DNA of 64,000 nt, from the NCBI GenBank assembly GCA_022496805.1, contig CM040087.1:9126001-9190000 (forward strand), read 5' to 3'. Both the position numbers and the translations under genes were made by a program. Below are positions 11,832 through 23,322 of this stretch, one piece after another. The first letter of the stretch is position 1, and each line of letters opens with the position of its first letter. Below the pieces are notes generated by a model. It was not told the origin of the DNA. It saw nothing but the letters and a program-made list of their open reading frames with translations, and did no database searches. Source of the stretch: Pohlia nutans. Taxonomy: Eukaryota; Streptophyta; Bryopsida; Bryales; Mniaceae.

Positions 11832-14800
11832 TAATACTATCAGCATATGGTGAAAAGTTTCAAATACTACATGACAGTCAAGAAGGATTTAGAGCAGAAA
11901 GAAGTACATTTAGACAACTACAACTACTCATAGCAGCCCTGGAAGACGCTAGATTTACAAACCAAAACATATACCTTCTATACAAAGATTTCAAAAATGC
12001 ATTCGGCTCCCTTGACCACGCTAGACTATTAGCTATAATGAAAGACCTTGGATATCCAACAGATGCAGTAACACTAATTGGAAATATTTACTCACACTCT
12101 ACCACTATATTTACCGGTGAACACTTCGGCAAAACGAAACCAATACCCATTCAAAGAGGCACTATCCAAGGAGATATACTAAGCCCATATTTATTTCTGA
12201 TATTCCTTGAACCACTACTCAGATGGTTACAAAGAGGAAAAAACGGGTACACATTTGGTACATCAAAATTTACTATTTGCTCTGCAGCATACGCAAACGA
12301 CCTAGCAGCTATAACAAATAATCTCCAATCACTACAAACGCAATTAAACAAACTAGATAAATTCTGTGAATGGGCTGGAATGGATTTAGGTGTACAAAAA
12401 TGTGCCATCACTAGATGCCCCAACAAATCTGAACTAAATCCTGAAAAATTTAAAACCCAAATGCAAAACCAGAACATATCTTACAGAAATCAACCGATAC
12501 CCGTTCTGCACCAAAACAAACCATATGTATACTTAGGCATTCAACTAGTACCCTCACTAAAATGGAAACTCCAAATGCACATCACCACTAACAAAATAAC
12601 AGACCAATGCAAACAACTAGCCAAATGCCCTGCCACAATTAAACAAAAAATTAGCATGGTTGACACCGTCATTAGAGCAGGCATTGCATACAGTTTTTAC
12701 GCAGTCCCATACTCACTACCGACCATCAAAAAACTTGATAAAAAAATTATAGGAATCCAAAAAATAATATGCGGACTACCAAAATGCACAGCAAACGTAA
12801 TAACCCAATTACCTCACGAACTCTTTGGTCTTGAAGCCTTCTCACTAAAAAACGCATATTTACGATGCATCGGTGAACAACTCCGAAACGCACTCAACGA
12901 CCAAGGGAGACTAGGTATAATATACAAAGGACTTATACACCACATATTAGCCAAATATGGAGGCGCAGAAGAAATTCCAAGAATCACAAAATATGATTGC
13001 ATCAATTCACCAACCATACGTACATTATTTCTACTAAAAAACGCTGGAGGAATACACCTCAAAAGTACAAATGAAAATTTCCAACTACATATGACAGAAT
13101 TAGAACGAGAATGGCGAGCACAAGCGACAATCAAACTTCCACTTCTTAACCCTGAACTATCACTCAAACTTTTACACAAATTATTAATCCATAACATATA
13201 CGAAATAAAACATATCACCCTTCCCAACGGAACAACCCTTATGACGCCAGAAAACTTCAAAACATACTACAAAGCACCAACCAAACTAGAAAAAAGCGCA
13301 CTTCAAATAGCTGAACAACTGTTCTGCTACCCAAGTTGCACACCAAATTGCCCAAACCCATGTGCAAGACACCCACCCACCCGAACGCTCAAACCGAGAT
13401 TCATCTCAAATAACCAAAACATATTACCAAGAGCACTAGCTAACCCACCTCAACCCCCAGCCCCACAACAACACCTTCACCCAAACCCACCTCCTAACAT
13501 AAAAAACAATCCCCTAAGATTTCCCATCAACATAATATTAAACCACAAAACAAATACCTCAAAAGATAAATATAAAATAAAATAAAAATATAACACATAC
13601 CTATGTCAATGGACTCTTCAAAACAACGATACATACAACAAATGGATGCCACAAAGAGAACTCTTTCCTTTCAACCACCCAACAACCATTGCACACAACA
13701 TCAAACTACTAACAGAATACTACACAAAACTACAACACAATCACTATAAAAAAATTATTTACACACACTTCACTCTTGAACAAAGCAGAGATACAAGATT
13801 CATCCCTTCACCCACATCCACCCCGCTTACACACATACACATACAAGAATGTAACCCAGAAAAAGACATCATTTCCAATTACGATACCATACAAGTAAAT
13901 AACGAACAAACCCACCTATATGAAGATACCGGTAGACACCTCATCACTATACCAACCACTAGACTAAAATGGTTATGGCAACAATATAATAAAGCAATTT
14001 ATAGCTCACACGGCCTAGTACCGCAAACACAATCATTTGAAAAAGAAGTAATATGGCTCTATCAAAGATACAACCATAAAATTCCAAGAAAAGACCCACT
14101 AAAAGGAGCACACCATACTCTACCAACAAGTATTTTGGACTCCATTACTACCTCCTTTAATATCTCACACTCATACTTCTCCTCACCAATAACATGTTCC
14201 ACACAAATTTCAGAATTTTACTCTCCCTTTGCAAGAGATAAAGTCTTTGAATCACTCGGTACCGCCTTCCAATACAAATGGAAAGGCATAGGCTACGCCT
14301 ACCCACATAATGAAGAAACAGCCCAACAAGCAATTCACTGGGCACGATTGGCAGCCAAAACCGACCCAAATAACATCACTATACTGGTAATACCAGATAC
14401 AAATTGGTACCAAAATTTTTCCCCACACATAGGGCCATTTTCAGACACCCATATAATTGCCCACTTTGCCGCAGATTGCATCACATATGAAGAACCAACA
14501 ATCCCACAAGAACTACACAAACCAAAGACAGAACCCCTCGCAATCCGCGTCCTATGCATTCATCACCAAGATCACAACATTGGTGCACCATACCAAATAA
14601 ATACAATTAAAGCAGCAATTGAAAACCTACAAATCCCACAATATCATATACAAAATGCCCCACGTACCCCCCACAACACACCGGTCAATAAAAATAAAAA
14701 ATGGAACAAACTCATATACCCGCCTTCCATCAACCCAACCACTTTAAACACGCCACCACTACCAAACTTTGTGACAAACACTACACCTAAATTCCAACCA

Positions 14801-16258
14801 CAACATAGCTACTATACCGATGGATCCTTCTTTCCTCCTGAACAAGCTCCTGACGGACATTGGAAAAAAGAAAAAGCCGGGTACGGAATATACAACTCTA
14901 CAAAGGCTGACATGCAAATATCAGCAAGACTACCAGGCCTACAAACATGTTTTCGAGCTGAACTAATGGCTATCCATAGAACACTTAGATTAATCACTAC
15001 TAAATACCGAGATGAACCGGCACATATATTTACAGACTGCCTCAACTGCCTATACAATCTAAACACACACATCAAACATCCAACCACACACAACAATCAC
15101 GCGGATAAAACCATACTAGCAGACATGGTAGAAATTTTAAAAACTCGTACTCAACCCATCACATTCCACAAAGTCAAAACAAATATTAACATTAAAGGCA
15201 ACGAACAAGCGGATATACTTGCAAAACTAGGGGCCAGAAAAGAATACTTCAGAGCCACAAGTTCATATGAACTTGCACATACTACACCATTCTATTTTCA
15301 AAAAGATATATGGCCAGGACCTATAAAACGGCCAGATAAAGGCCCCGTCAGATGTCTCCAAACATATCTAACTAAATACGACCAAGAAAATAACCTTGAA
15401 GAAATGGCAATCGAATTTCCAAACATTAGCAAATGGACCATGAACCCAAACATCGATAACGAACTATCCAACACATTTTGGTCCAATCCTACAATCACTG
15501 ACTCACAAAAAACAATTATATTAAAACTTCGTACCGGCCAATACATTGGTAATGCTAGAAAACAACTATTTTTTGGAAGAGAAAGATTCCCCTCAATAAC
15601 ATGTTCTATCTGCAACTCTGCAGATGCTGACACATAGCTACACGCACTTCTAAAATGTAGTCATCACCACATTCACGCCATTAGAGTCAAAAGACACAAC
15701 AAAGCAGTTTGGGAACTAAGGAAATAAATCCTCTCATCACAAAAATCTAGATGTTACACCCTCATGAACGCAGGAACATTCAACAACAACCCCCAAAAAA
15801 ACACAGTACCCCCATGGCTACTACCATGCTCATGTGAACAACAAAGATGTCATTGTAACTCTAGATTCAAACCACACATCCTTTGCGTAAAAGGACTCCC
15901 ATACAAAAATGACCGACCATCTCATCCATCAGACAACCTCACAATTCAATTTATTGAATTTACATACTGTAATGACAGATTCCCACAAACAACAGTAGAT
16001 ATCAAAAATCAGAAATACCAACCACTTATTAACAACATTATTAATCTAGGATGGAAAGTTGACCCACTCATAGTCATCACGGCAGGGGCTAGAGGCACAA
16101 CACATATCCCCTCAATGAAACTCCTTGAAAAAAAATTTAAATTACCAGAAACTGCCATTAAACACACATTCAAAGAAATAAACACAATTGCCATACATCA
16201 TGCCGGATCAATTAAAAGAAAAATAGAAAATAACCAACCATTACCAATAGATTACTAA

Positions 16259-16449
16259 ACAAAACAAAACTACCAAACAAAAGGAGGGTAATGATGTAGA
16301 CCACTACTTATTTCTTTTTGTATTTTTGATTTGATTAGCTCACAGTACACACTTGTCTCAGGTAGATAGGACGGGGCCGGTTGATTGGTACAAACTTTCC
16401 TGCCTATGAATAATTCACTAGCAACACCAAGTCATGTATATCACAATAA
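16259..16449. other. LINE 3' end and flanking DNA
   Basis: After the last stop the A-rich LINE text continues to about 16300, with a motif AGGAGGGTAATGATGTAGAC and then a T-rich stretch that probably ends the LINE. The rest holds nothing I recognise. Confidence 0.4.
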
Positions 16450-16542
16450 ACGCTCAAACGGACTCCACGGGAATCGAACCTGGACCGTAAAATCGTAACA
16501 TAAACGCCCTTCTCCAACCAACCTTGGAACCATGACTTGGCG
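16450..16542 (-). repeat. tRNA-like sequence, probable SINE head or tRNA relic
   Basis: On the minus strand a perfect RNA polymerase III B box (GGTTCGATTCC, about 16465-16477) lies downstream of a D-arm-like CCAAGGTTGGTTGGAGAAGG. The two acceptor-stem halves do not pair, so this is not an intact tRNA gene. A tRNA-derived SINE head or degenerate tRNA is the best reading. Confidence 0.45.
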
Positions 16543-16623
16543 ACCACCAGCAAAACAAACACCAACTTATACCCACGCTAGTTCTAATCTAACATATTTT
16601 ACTAGTGTTACTAGTATTTATCT

Positions 16624-16790
16624 TTGGTCACTAAAGTGTTTATTCTCGAAAGAGGTGAGTAGTCTTGTACCAATGGACCTTTGTTTGGTGGGCACTAGCT
16701 CATTGTCAAGACGAACAGACACTTTATTCACGCCGGCCTCGAAAGAGGACCGGAGTTCATATCTATCTATCTATCTCTTGGGTACTTGTG
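16624..16790 (+). mobile_element. SINE 3' domain, 5'-truncated copy
   Basis: The stretch is clearly related to 32225-32368 of the complete SINE. Shared blocks are GTCACTA, ATTCTCGAAAG, GGTGGGCA, GACACTT, ATTCACGCCGGCC and the ATCTATCTATCT tail. The tRNA head is missing on this strand. It lies just upstream of ATAD3. Confidence 0.65.
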
Positions 16791-16862
16791 GGATTGTTTG
16801 TGTATGCTTTTGCTTTCGCTTTGTGTTTACCTCACCAGGTGAACGAACTGACTGGGCAAAAG

Positions 16863-16888
16863 ACGTCCGTCCGTCCGTCCGTCCGTCC
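16863..16888. repeat. (GTCC)n microsatellite
   Basis: About six tandem copies of a CCGT/GTCC tetranucleotide lie upstream of ATAD3, probably in its promoter or 5' leader. Confidence 0.85.
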
Positions 16889-17302
16889 GGCGGCTGGCTC
16901 TCCGTCCGTCCGCTGCCGTGGCCGTCACCTCTTGCTGCTCACAGCGGCAGTTTCAGGAGCACCACGCTGCTTGTGCAGCTGCCGCATTTGGTTGTCGAGC
17001 ATCCCGAGAACCCAGTCTACGTTTTTTTTTTCTCGTCCTTGGACAAGCTGATCGCGCCGCTGTGCTTTTCCTTTTCCTGCTGCAATTGACCTCACCTTTT
17101 CGAACTTTACTTCCTTCATCAAGCTTCGCTGGAATTCCTGCTCGAACTGATTCCAAAGAGGTTGACGCTTAGGGTTCGGACATCGAAGCGATCGGGACAG
17201 AGCTATTGATGGATTGGTGAGGTTTGCGGGGACATTTTGCGTTGTGGTGCACTTTGGCGACGAGGAGCGGGATTGGGGTTTGGAGGAGGTTTAGTTGCTG
17301 CG

Positions 17303-20300
17303 ATGGCGGCCGTAGCGAAGGTGGGCAGTTTAGCTGGTGCGATCGCGTCGGCCTCGTACGTGCTTGCGCGGAATCCTGCGTCGGCGGATAAAAACCTAGA
17401 CCCTGGATCGTTCTTCTCCAATGCCCCGTCGCCATCCTCTGCTGCTGCTGTAGCGCCAGCAGCGCCAACTCCATCCAAGGAGCAAGAGAAACCCCGCAAC
17501 GATGCGCCGCGGACATCTGCCGTCGGGTTCGACCCCGAGGCATTGGAGCGAGGCGCCAAAGCTCTTCGGGAAATTAATGCGTCGACTCATGCGAAAAAGG
17601 TGAATTTTTTCCATCGCTGAAATTTTTTCGGGACTGGAATTGCAGGGCGAAGCGGCGACAGTGATTCAGATTTCATAGAGCACATATTTCTACTACTTCT
17701 GGATTGGTCTATGTTAAACCCTAGCAAGGGTTTAAGGCCCTTGTACACTTCGGAAATCAGTGAACCCTAGTAAGGGTTTTAGGCAGAAGAAGCTGTTTCC
17801 TAGGTGTCAATATAGTTGCTTTTTTATTAGTGTTATTGTTAATAATAATAACAACAACAAGAACTTTAGCTTTTATCTATCTCTTTAATCGGGTAGTCTT
17901 AGGGCATGATGTTTTATTCAGAAAGCCTTGGCTCATGACGATTTTTATAGAATGAAAAGAATCAGAGAATTCTCTTAAAACAGCATTGGAAATGGTATTT
18001 AATGACTAATCGGTGACCGACATTACGTCTGTTTCAGGTGTTTGAGTTGATGCAGAAACAAGAAGCTACCCGGCAATCAGAGGAAAATGCTCGTAAAGCC
18101 GAGTATCAGGCGTTGCAAGCTCAACACGAAACAGTATTTTGCTTTCTCTATTAAGCTTTTATACTCAAATTAGTTTTGATTGTGTCAGCTTGATAGACTT
18201 GAGTGTACTTTTTATCTGGTCTTTTAGGTTTTTCCTATGCCGACTTAGCAAGTCATTAAAATGAGTCGTTTGGGGTGTATCGAAGCCCTAAGTTCTAAAA
18301 GCTAACTTTCACTAAAATCTGTGATTCTCAAATAGGAGAGACAAAGGGTTATGTACGAGGAGCAAAGGAAATTGGTTCAGCAGCAAGCTCAGACCAAGGC
18401 CCAGCTGGCTCGCTATGAAGATGAACTGACACGCAAGCGGATGCAGGTAACTTTCGAATCCGGTGGTTAACTTATCTACCATACAATACGTGGATGTTGC
18501 AATTAATTTTTATTTATTTTTACTGATTCTGAACTTCTGGTGAGCAATAATGGAAACACCCGCATTCAAAATGGATAAATTATCAGCATTATAGGGAAAT
18601 GTTACTAAGGCAAATGTCTAATGCAATAGTGTAACTCTTCATGCAACCATTGAAGACTAGTATCTTCTGAACTCACTGAGTCACTTCTTTATACGACCTA
18701 AAGTTTCCGTCTGCATACTGCAAAATATGTAGAGGCTGGGCTTATGGAGTGCTAACTGCTTACTAGTTGTGTGGAATAGTTAGTATGGTGCTTTAACTAC
18801 TTCAGAGTCTTTAGGCTTTAACTTAAATGGGGTAACACGTGCGTGGGTAATAATGCGTGATACCATGTTAAATTAAGAAAGATAATGTGCACAAAAGGTA
18901 TACAATGTTTGATATGTGACTTGCCACCCAACCATAGAAGTGAGATCTTGTCAACTAGACAAAGGTACCTCCTTCACCCACCAAGCCACACTTATAGTCC
19001 TAGTACTGTCTGTCCACATACTTAGAATATGTACAGACTAATTAGACTATTACTTTGGTGTTCTAACTAACTTGGAGTCATAGACTCTTGGTCTACCAGT
19101 TCCCTCATAAGTAACTCACCTCGTTGGTATATCAGGCTGAACATGAATCAAACAGGCAACGAAACCAAGAATTAGTGAGGATGCAAGAAGAGGCGGCAGT
19201 GCGACAGGAACAGATTCGTAGGAATACAGAAGAACAGATTCAAGCAGTGAGACGCCAAACAGAAAAGGAGATGGCTGAGATTGAGAGGGAGACTATCCGA
19301 GTGAAGGCTATGGCCGAGGCTGAAGGGCGAGCTCATGAGGCTAAGATGGCTGAGGACGTGAATAGAAGACTTCTGGTAGAGCGTGCTAACATGGAGAAGG
19401 ACAAGTTGCTTTCTGCTATCAACACCACATTCAGTCACATTGGAGGTAATATTGTTGTCTTTGTTTGACGTTATAAATTCGTGCTCACTATCTTTTATTG
19501 ATCTAACTGATTACCTCACTTGGTGTGGAAAATAACGTTGCACCTTTCTCTGTTTGCAGGCGGATTATATGCGATACTCACAGACCAGAACAAGCTTATT
19601 GTTGCTGTTGGAGGAGCTACTGCCCTTGCAGCTGGCGTATATACCACCAGGTATAACAACTCTGTTTTTGTTGGGTTTAACCCCTAAGCTTCTTAAACGC
19701 CCAATATGGCCATCTGCATCACGGTGGCATTTTCTCATTCTACCTCGGTTTTCTGATTGCAATACATCATTTTAAACCTCTTGTTCTATACTACAAGATC
19801 AACATTGTCAAACGTGTCAAACTGAAGTCATTTTCACACAAACATATGATTTGCAGCAGAGGGTCCAATTTTCCTACTCTACAGAAAATTCACAGTTGAC
19901 GCTGTGCGTTTGTCTCGGTTAGAAAGGTCTTCCAACCAGTTACGACTTTTACTTAACATAACCACTGGGAATTTTTTTCTTATCTGGGGGTTGTCGCATT
20001 TCAGGGAGGGAGCTCGTGTAGTGTGGAGCCACATCGATCGAATACTAGGGCAGCCGTCTCTAGTGAGAGAATCATCACGAGGCAAATATCCGTGGTCAAA
20101 CATTTTTAGCCGTAAGAGCAAAGCTCTTGGGGCAGGCGGCACTCCAGCTGTTGGTGGGGTAGCTGAGAGGACACAGGCTATGAAGAGTGGCCAAGGGTTC
20201 GGCGATGTGATCCTCCGCCCGTCCTTACACAGCAGGGTTCGACAGCTAGCTTCCGTCACAGCCAACACCAAAAAGCATGCAGCCCCTTACCGAAATATGC

Positions 20301-22147
20301 TTTTTTATGGGCCACCAGGAACTGGCAAGACCATGGCAGCCAAAGTACTTGCTCAAGAATCGGTGAGTTTCCTGGCGACATACTCCCTCCGTCCCAAAAT
20401 TTATGTCATACAAATTTGTTTGGTATTTCTTTGAGCCAATTTCATTGATCATATTGTAAGAAACATGATTAAAAAAGGTTCCAAATTATGTCACTAGAAT
20501 GATTGAAGAACATTACATGTGTTCATTGCAACCTAAATAAAATTAGCCACAAGGAAGTATTTTTTTGACTTACTTAAAAAAGCACTTTCAAGCATGACTT
20601 TCAAACATGACAAGAAGTTTGGGACGGAGGGAGTACATACAAGGGCTTGTCCGGTCGGATGTTCACTGGCTGAGAGGTCGAATTAAATTATTTCTCAGTG
20701 TTGCAACCAGCCAAGTTCCTTTTGATATGGTGCCTTTATGATGAGTGTAGTTGAATTTTAAGAGTTTTTTTGTGCCGCCTGTGCATCATATACCTTAGTC
20801 TCACACCGTAGTTGATGTGACTGTGCAGGGCTTGGATTATGCATTGATGACAGGTGGTGACGTGGCTCCACTGGGTGCTAATGCTGTAACAAAGATCCAT
20901 GAACTTTTTAATTGGGCTGGTCGCAGCAGGAAGGGTCTCCTCCTTTTTATCGACGAAGCTGATGCTTTCTTATGCGAGTAAGATTTCCAAGTTTCAATTT
21001 GTAACCGTCTTTGTGTTGCTGACTTGCTACTACTGGAGTTCGTAAGATTCTAATGAGAGCAAGTGATGCAGGCGGAACAAGACAAATATGAGTGAGGCCC
21101 AGCGTAGTGCTTTGAATGCGTTACTCTACCGCACTGGGGATCAATCACGAGATATAGTCTTGGTATTGGCCACAAATCGACCAAGTGATCTAGACTCAGC
21201 TGTGCTGGACCGTGTGGATGAGGCTCTAGAATTCCCACTTCCTGGGGAGGAAGAACGCTTCAAACTTCTGAACCTGTATTTAGAGAAGTACATTGCCCAA
21301 GCTGGGAGTCAATCTCGGGGTTGGCGGAGTTTCCTGCGAGGCCAACAAGATAAAATCGAGGTGAAGGGAATCACAGAGGAGGTCTTGAGGGAGGCTGCTG
21401 AGAAGACTGAGGGGTTCTCCGGTCGCGAGATTGCGAAGATGATGGCCAGTGTCCAGGTAATATCTTGCACGTGTCTTGCACAAATGCTCTAACTAATAGA
21501 GTTAACCGAAAAGAAGCCCATCTAACCTCCCCTTTTGCTCTATTTCTAACCTCTTTTTTGAGCTATTCTTGGGTTGAATAGTGTCGTGTCATAGATTGTC
21601 CCCTTGTGGGCCATGGGCTTGGAGGTTTGGTAGAAGGTCTGGGAGTCATTGCGAGGTGTGGAGAATAATGACAGTTGCTTGCTTTAGATTGTCTCCCAAT
21701 CCATCATGAACTAGTTTTTGGTCTATTTATATTTCAATATGAGTTCCAGAGGAGTTCAAGAGGAGTTTGCTAAAACTTTCCTCTTTGAGCTGACTTTTTG
21801 GTTAACTCTAATGTATGAAATGTGTTCTGCTATATAAGATGCTTTGGGCTGTGCATTTACTTCAAATATTAGAATCTGAATCCTATTATGGACTTGCTTA
21901 GGAGAATTTCACTACGATTTTGCTCTTAGCTTGAGGGATCTGACCTGAACAACAGCAGTATTGAGGTTTTTCTGTGTATGACTGGATGCAGGGTGCTGTT
22001 TACGGCAGTCAAAGAAGCGTTTTGGATGCAGATACGTTCAGGGAGGTCGTGGACTATAAGGTTGCTGAGCACAAACAGCGACGTATATTGACAGGAAAGG
22101 ACGTAGAGGGAGAGGGAGAAGAGGGATTAAAGGCATTATTACACTAG
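17303..22147 (+). CDS. ATAD3: ATAD3-type mitochondrial AAA ATPase, 9 exons
   Basis: Exons read by eye: 17303-17599, 18038-18133, 18336-18446, 19136-19445, 19560-19650, 20005-20362, 20829-20977, 21072-21456 and 21992-22147. All introns are GT-AG and phases agree, giving 650 residues, a normal length for ATAD3. Residues 1-70 are Ala/Ser/Pro-rich; [17 protein letters not shown] starts the ATAD3 N-terminal domain. A long coiled coil spans about 100-265 and a hydrophobic segment about 285-300. The AAA domain has Walker A GPPGTGKT (404-411), Walker B IDEAD (462-466) and sensor ATNR (504-507). ATAD3 proteins are inner-membrane mitochondrial ATPases linked to nucleoid organisation. The start was chosen because family-like sequence begins there; an in-frame ATG at 17237 is possible. 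Intron 5 has a TTAA-element end and intron 6 a Stowaway MITE. The gene looks intact. Confidence 0.95.
19677..19700 (+). repeat. one end of a TTAA-type element in ATAD3 intron 5
   Basis: TTAA followed by CCCCTAAGCTTC matches the terminal signature of the TTAA-flanked families elsewhere in the window. No matching opposite end was found before exon 6, so this is a truncated copy or chance similarity. Confidence 0.35.
20383..20633. mobile_element. Stowaway-type MITE in ATAD3 intron 6
   Basis: The terminal inverted repeats CTCCCTCCGTCCC and GGGACGGAGGGAG are the Stowaway (Tc1/mariner MITE) signature, flanked by TA on both sides (20381-20382 and 20634-20635). It is 251 bp and non-coding. It begins 20 bp after the exon 6 donor. 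Confidence 0.95.
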
Positions 22148-22687
22148 AGGTTTTTGCTTCTCAGCCATATCTGATTTTCTGATTTTGCTTCAACTCAGAT
22201 CGCGTAGTGTGAAATTGGAGATAGGAAAGAGCTGAAGATTCCAGTTCATTTGCGAATCCATTTGTGCAGATTTGCATGCGGACTTTCTTGTAGGCAGAAA
22301 ATTATTTCCCTTTTAGAGTTAATTCTGGCAGAGGCGGCCAACAAGCCGCACAGAGGACATAGTTTCAGTTTCAAGGAGACTCATTTATTTGAGAGATTTG
22401 ACAGCGAAAGCTCAAGAGCTTACTGACTAGGCCCACTGAGTTTCACCTTTAGATTTCAATTACTGTAGACATTTTAGCGCAACTGTCACACACATGCCAG
22501 GCCAACATGCCTAGTGAAGATCCCACTATTCTTACTTGGAATGTAACATGCCAATTTTTTTGCTCCAGACTACCCTAGTAGATGACATTGTTGCAAGTCA
22601 ATTTGATCCAATGAATGTTTTCAAGCAGGTCTGCAGCAATAGCTTCAGGATTGACTTCTGGAACAGGCTCTTGATGTACCTTTAGTA
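22148..22687 (+). other. ATAD3 3' flank
   Basis: The stretch after the ATAD3 stop presumably includes the 3' UTR. AATTA-rich text near 22300 could serve polyadenylation, but no signal is clear-cut. No other gene is visible. Confidence 0.4.
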
Positions 22688-23088
22688 AGGTTGGATGTCC
22701 TAAAACCACCAACTTAAGAAATATGGCGTCATTTTAACAAGGTTATTTATGAGAAATATTTTTCAGTCATTTGGAAGAAGATTTCTCACGGAATGCACAA
22801 ATTTTTGCAATTTAATTCCCAATATTCAAATTGATACAAATTTTCAAACTGAAAAGGACTTTGTGACCCAAATCAGACCTCTAGGTTTCTCCATGTTCAC
22901 ACCATGTGGTACTAATTTTCACTCATAAGTTAATGATACCCAAAACCAACAACTATTTCTTTGCAATGCTTGGCATGCCATTGGTTTACTTGAATAGTGA
23001 AATTGGTCGTTTTGAGTCTCAATTGTGATAGCCCCAAGAAAACTCTACATGTCATAATGCGAGGTGGTGGTTTAAGGACATCCAACCT
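22688..23088. mobile_element. TA-flanked MITE (mariner-like)
   Basis: AGGTTGGATGTCC at 22688 is mirrored by GGACATCCAACCT ending at 23088. TA lies at 22686-22687 and 23089-23090. The inverted repeats extend about 22 bp through a CCACC/GGTGG block. It is 401 bp and non-coding. The AGGT-starting ends recall the MITEs at 40816 and 44906. Confidence 0.8.
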
Positions 23089-23322
23089 TAGCCTGGAAAT
23101 TGACATATTAAACAAAATTGATTCTGTTGGTTTTTTGCAACCCAAAACTTTTCTTTAGTTCTATTAGCGGGTGTCAAGATTCAACGTTGGTTTAGTGAAC
23201 CGATCCCTAGTTATCTCTACATATGGTCATATTCTTTTACTTTGGGACTCATTTTTTCTTCATAACTATGACTAAAATAGTGAGTCCTAGGTTTGGAGAA
23301 AGTTCCATACATGTTAAATACA

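Larger units (their letters stand above)
7289..16258 (+). pseudogene. LINE ORF2 polyprotein (APE, RT, RNase H, CCHC/RLE), inactivated
   Basis: The open frame begins after a stop at 7286; the first Met is at 7730, directly after the 2A-like motif. AP-endonuclease motifs are present: ITWNASSL, IQETKL (about 8460), CGDFNRD (about 8840), SLIDGYY (about 9020) and SDHSPVTL (about 9100). RT motifs follow: TPGPDKIP (about 10070), YKDFKNAFGSLDH (about 11985), QRGTIQGDILSP (about 12150) and YAND (12290-12301), where YADD is expected. RNase H keeps its acidic set at YYTDGS (about 14810), FRAELMAI, FTDCLN and GNEQADILAK. The end has a CCHC motif (C-x2-C-x9-H-x4-C, about 15600-15665), an RHN motif and an IEFTY box near 15955. 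Damage: one 1-base frameshift near 8610, in-frame stops at 9775, 13583, 15635 and 15725, the lost RT aspartate, and the 10308-11831 insertion. Without the insertion the product would be about 2,480 residues, very long for a LINE. Confidence 0.85.
7051..16330 (+). mobile_element. large non-LTR retrotransposon (LINE), Dualen-like architecture
   Basis: A contiguous block of A/C-rich, strongly G-poor sense strand runs from just after the ORF1 stop to about 16.3 kb. It encodes, in order, a 2A-like motif, AP-type endonuclease, reverse transcriptase, RNase H, and a CCHC finger with a restriction-like endonuclease candidate. A foldback element sits at 10308-11831. The 5' limit is uncertain: if the ORF1-like protein belongs here, the element starts near 2.2 kb. 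The 3' limit is placed in the T-rich text after the last stop (16258) and is also approximate. No LINE target-site duplication was identified. Confidence 0.8.

Noticed and set aside
16450..16542. A functional tRNA gene on the minus strand
   Set aside because: The B box is perfect but the acceptor stem does not pair and no convincing anticodon stem forms.
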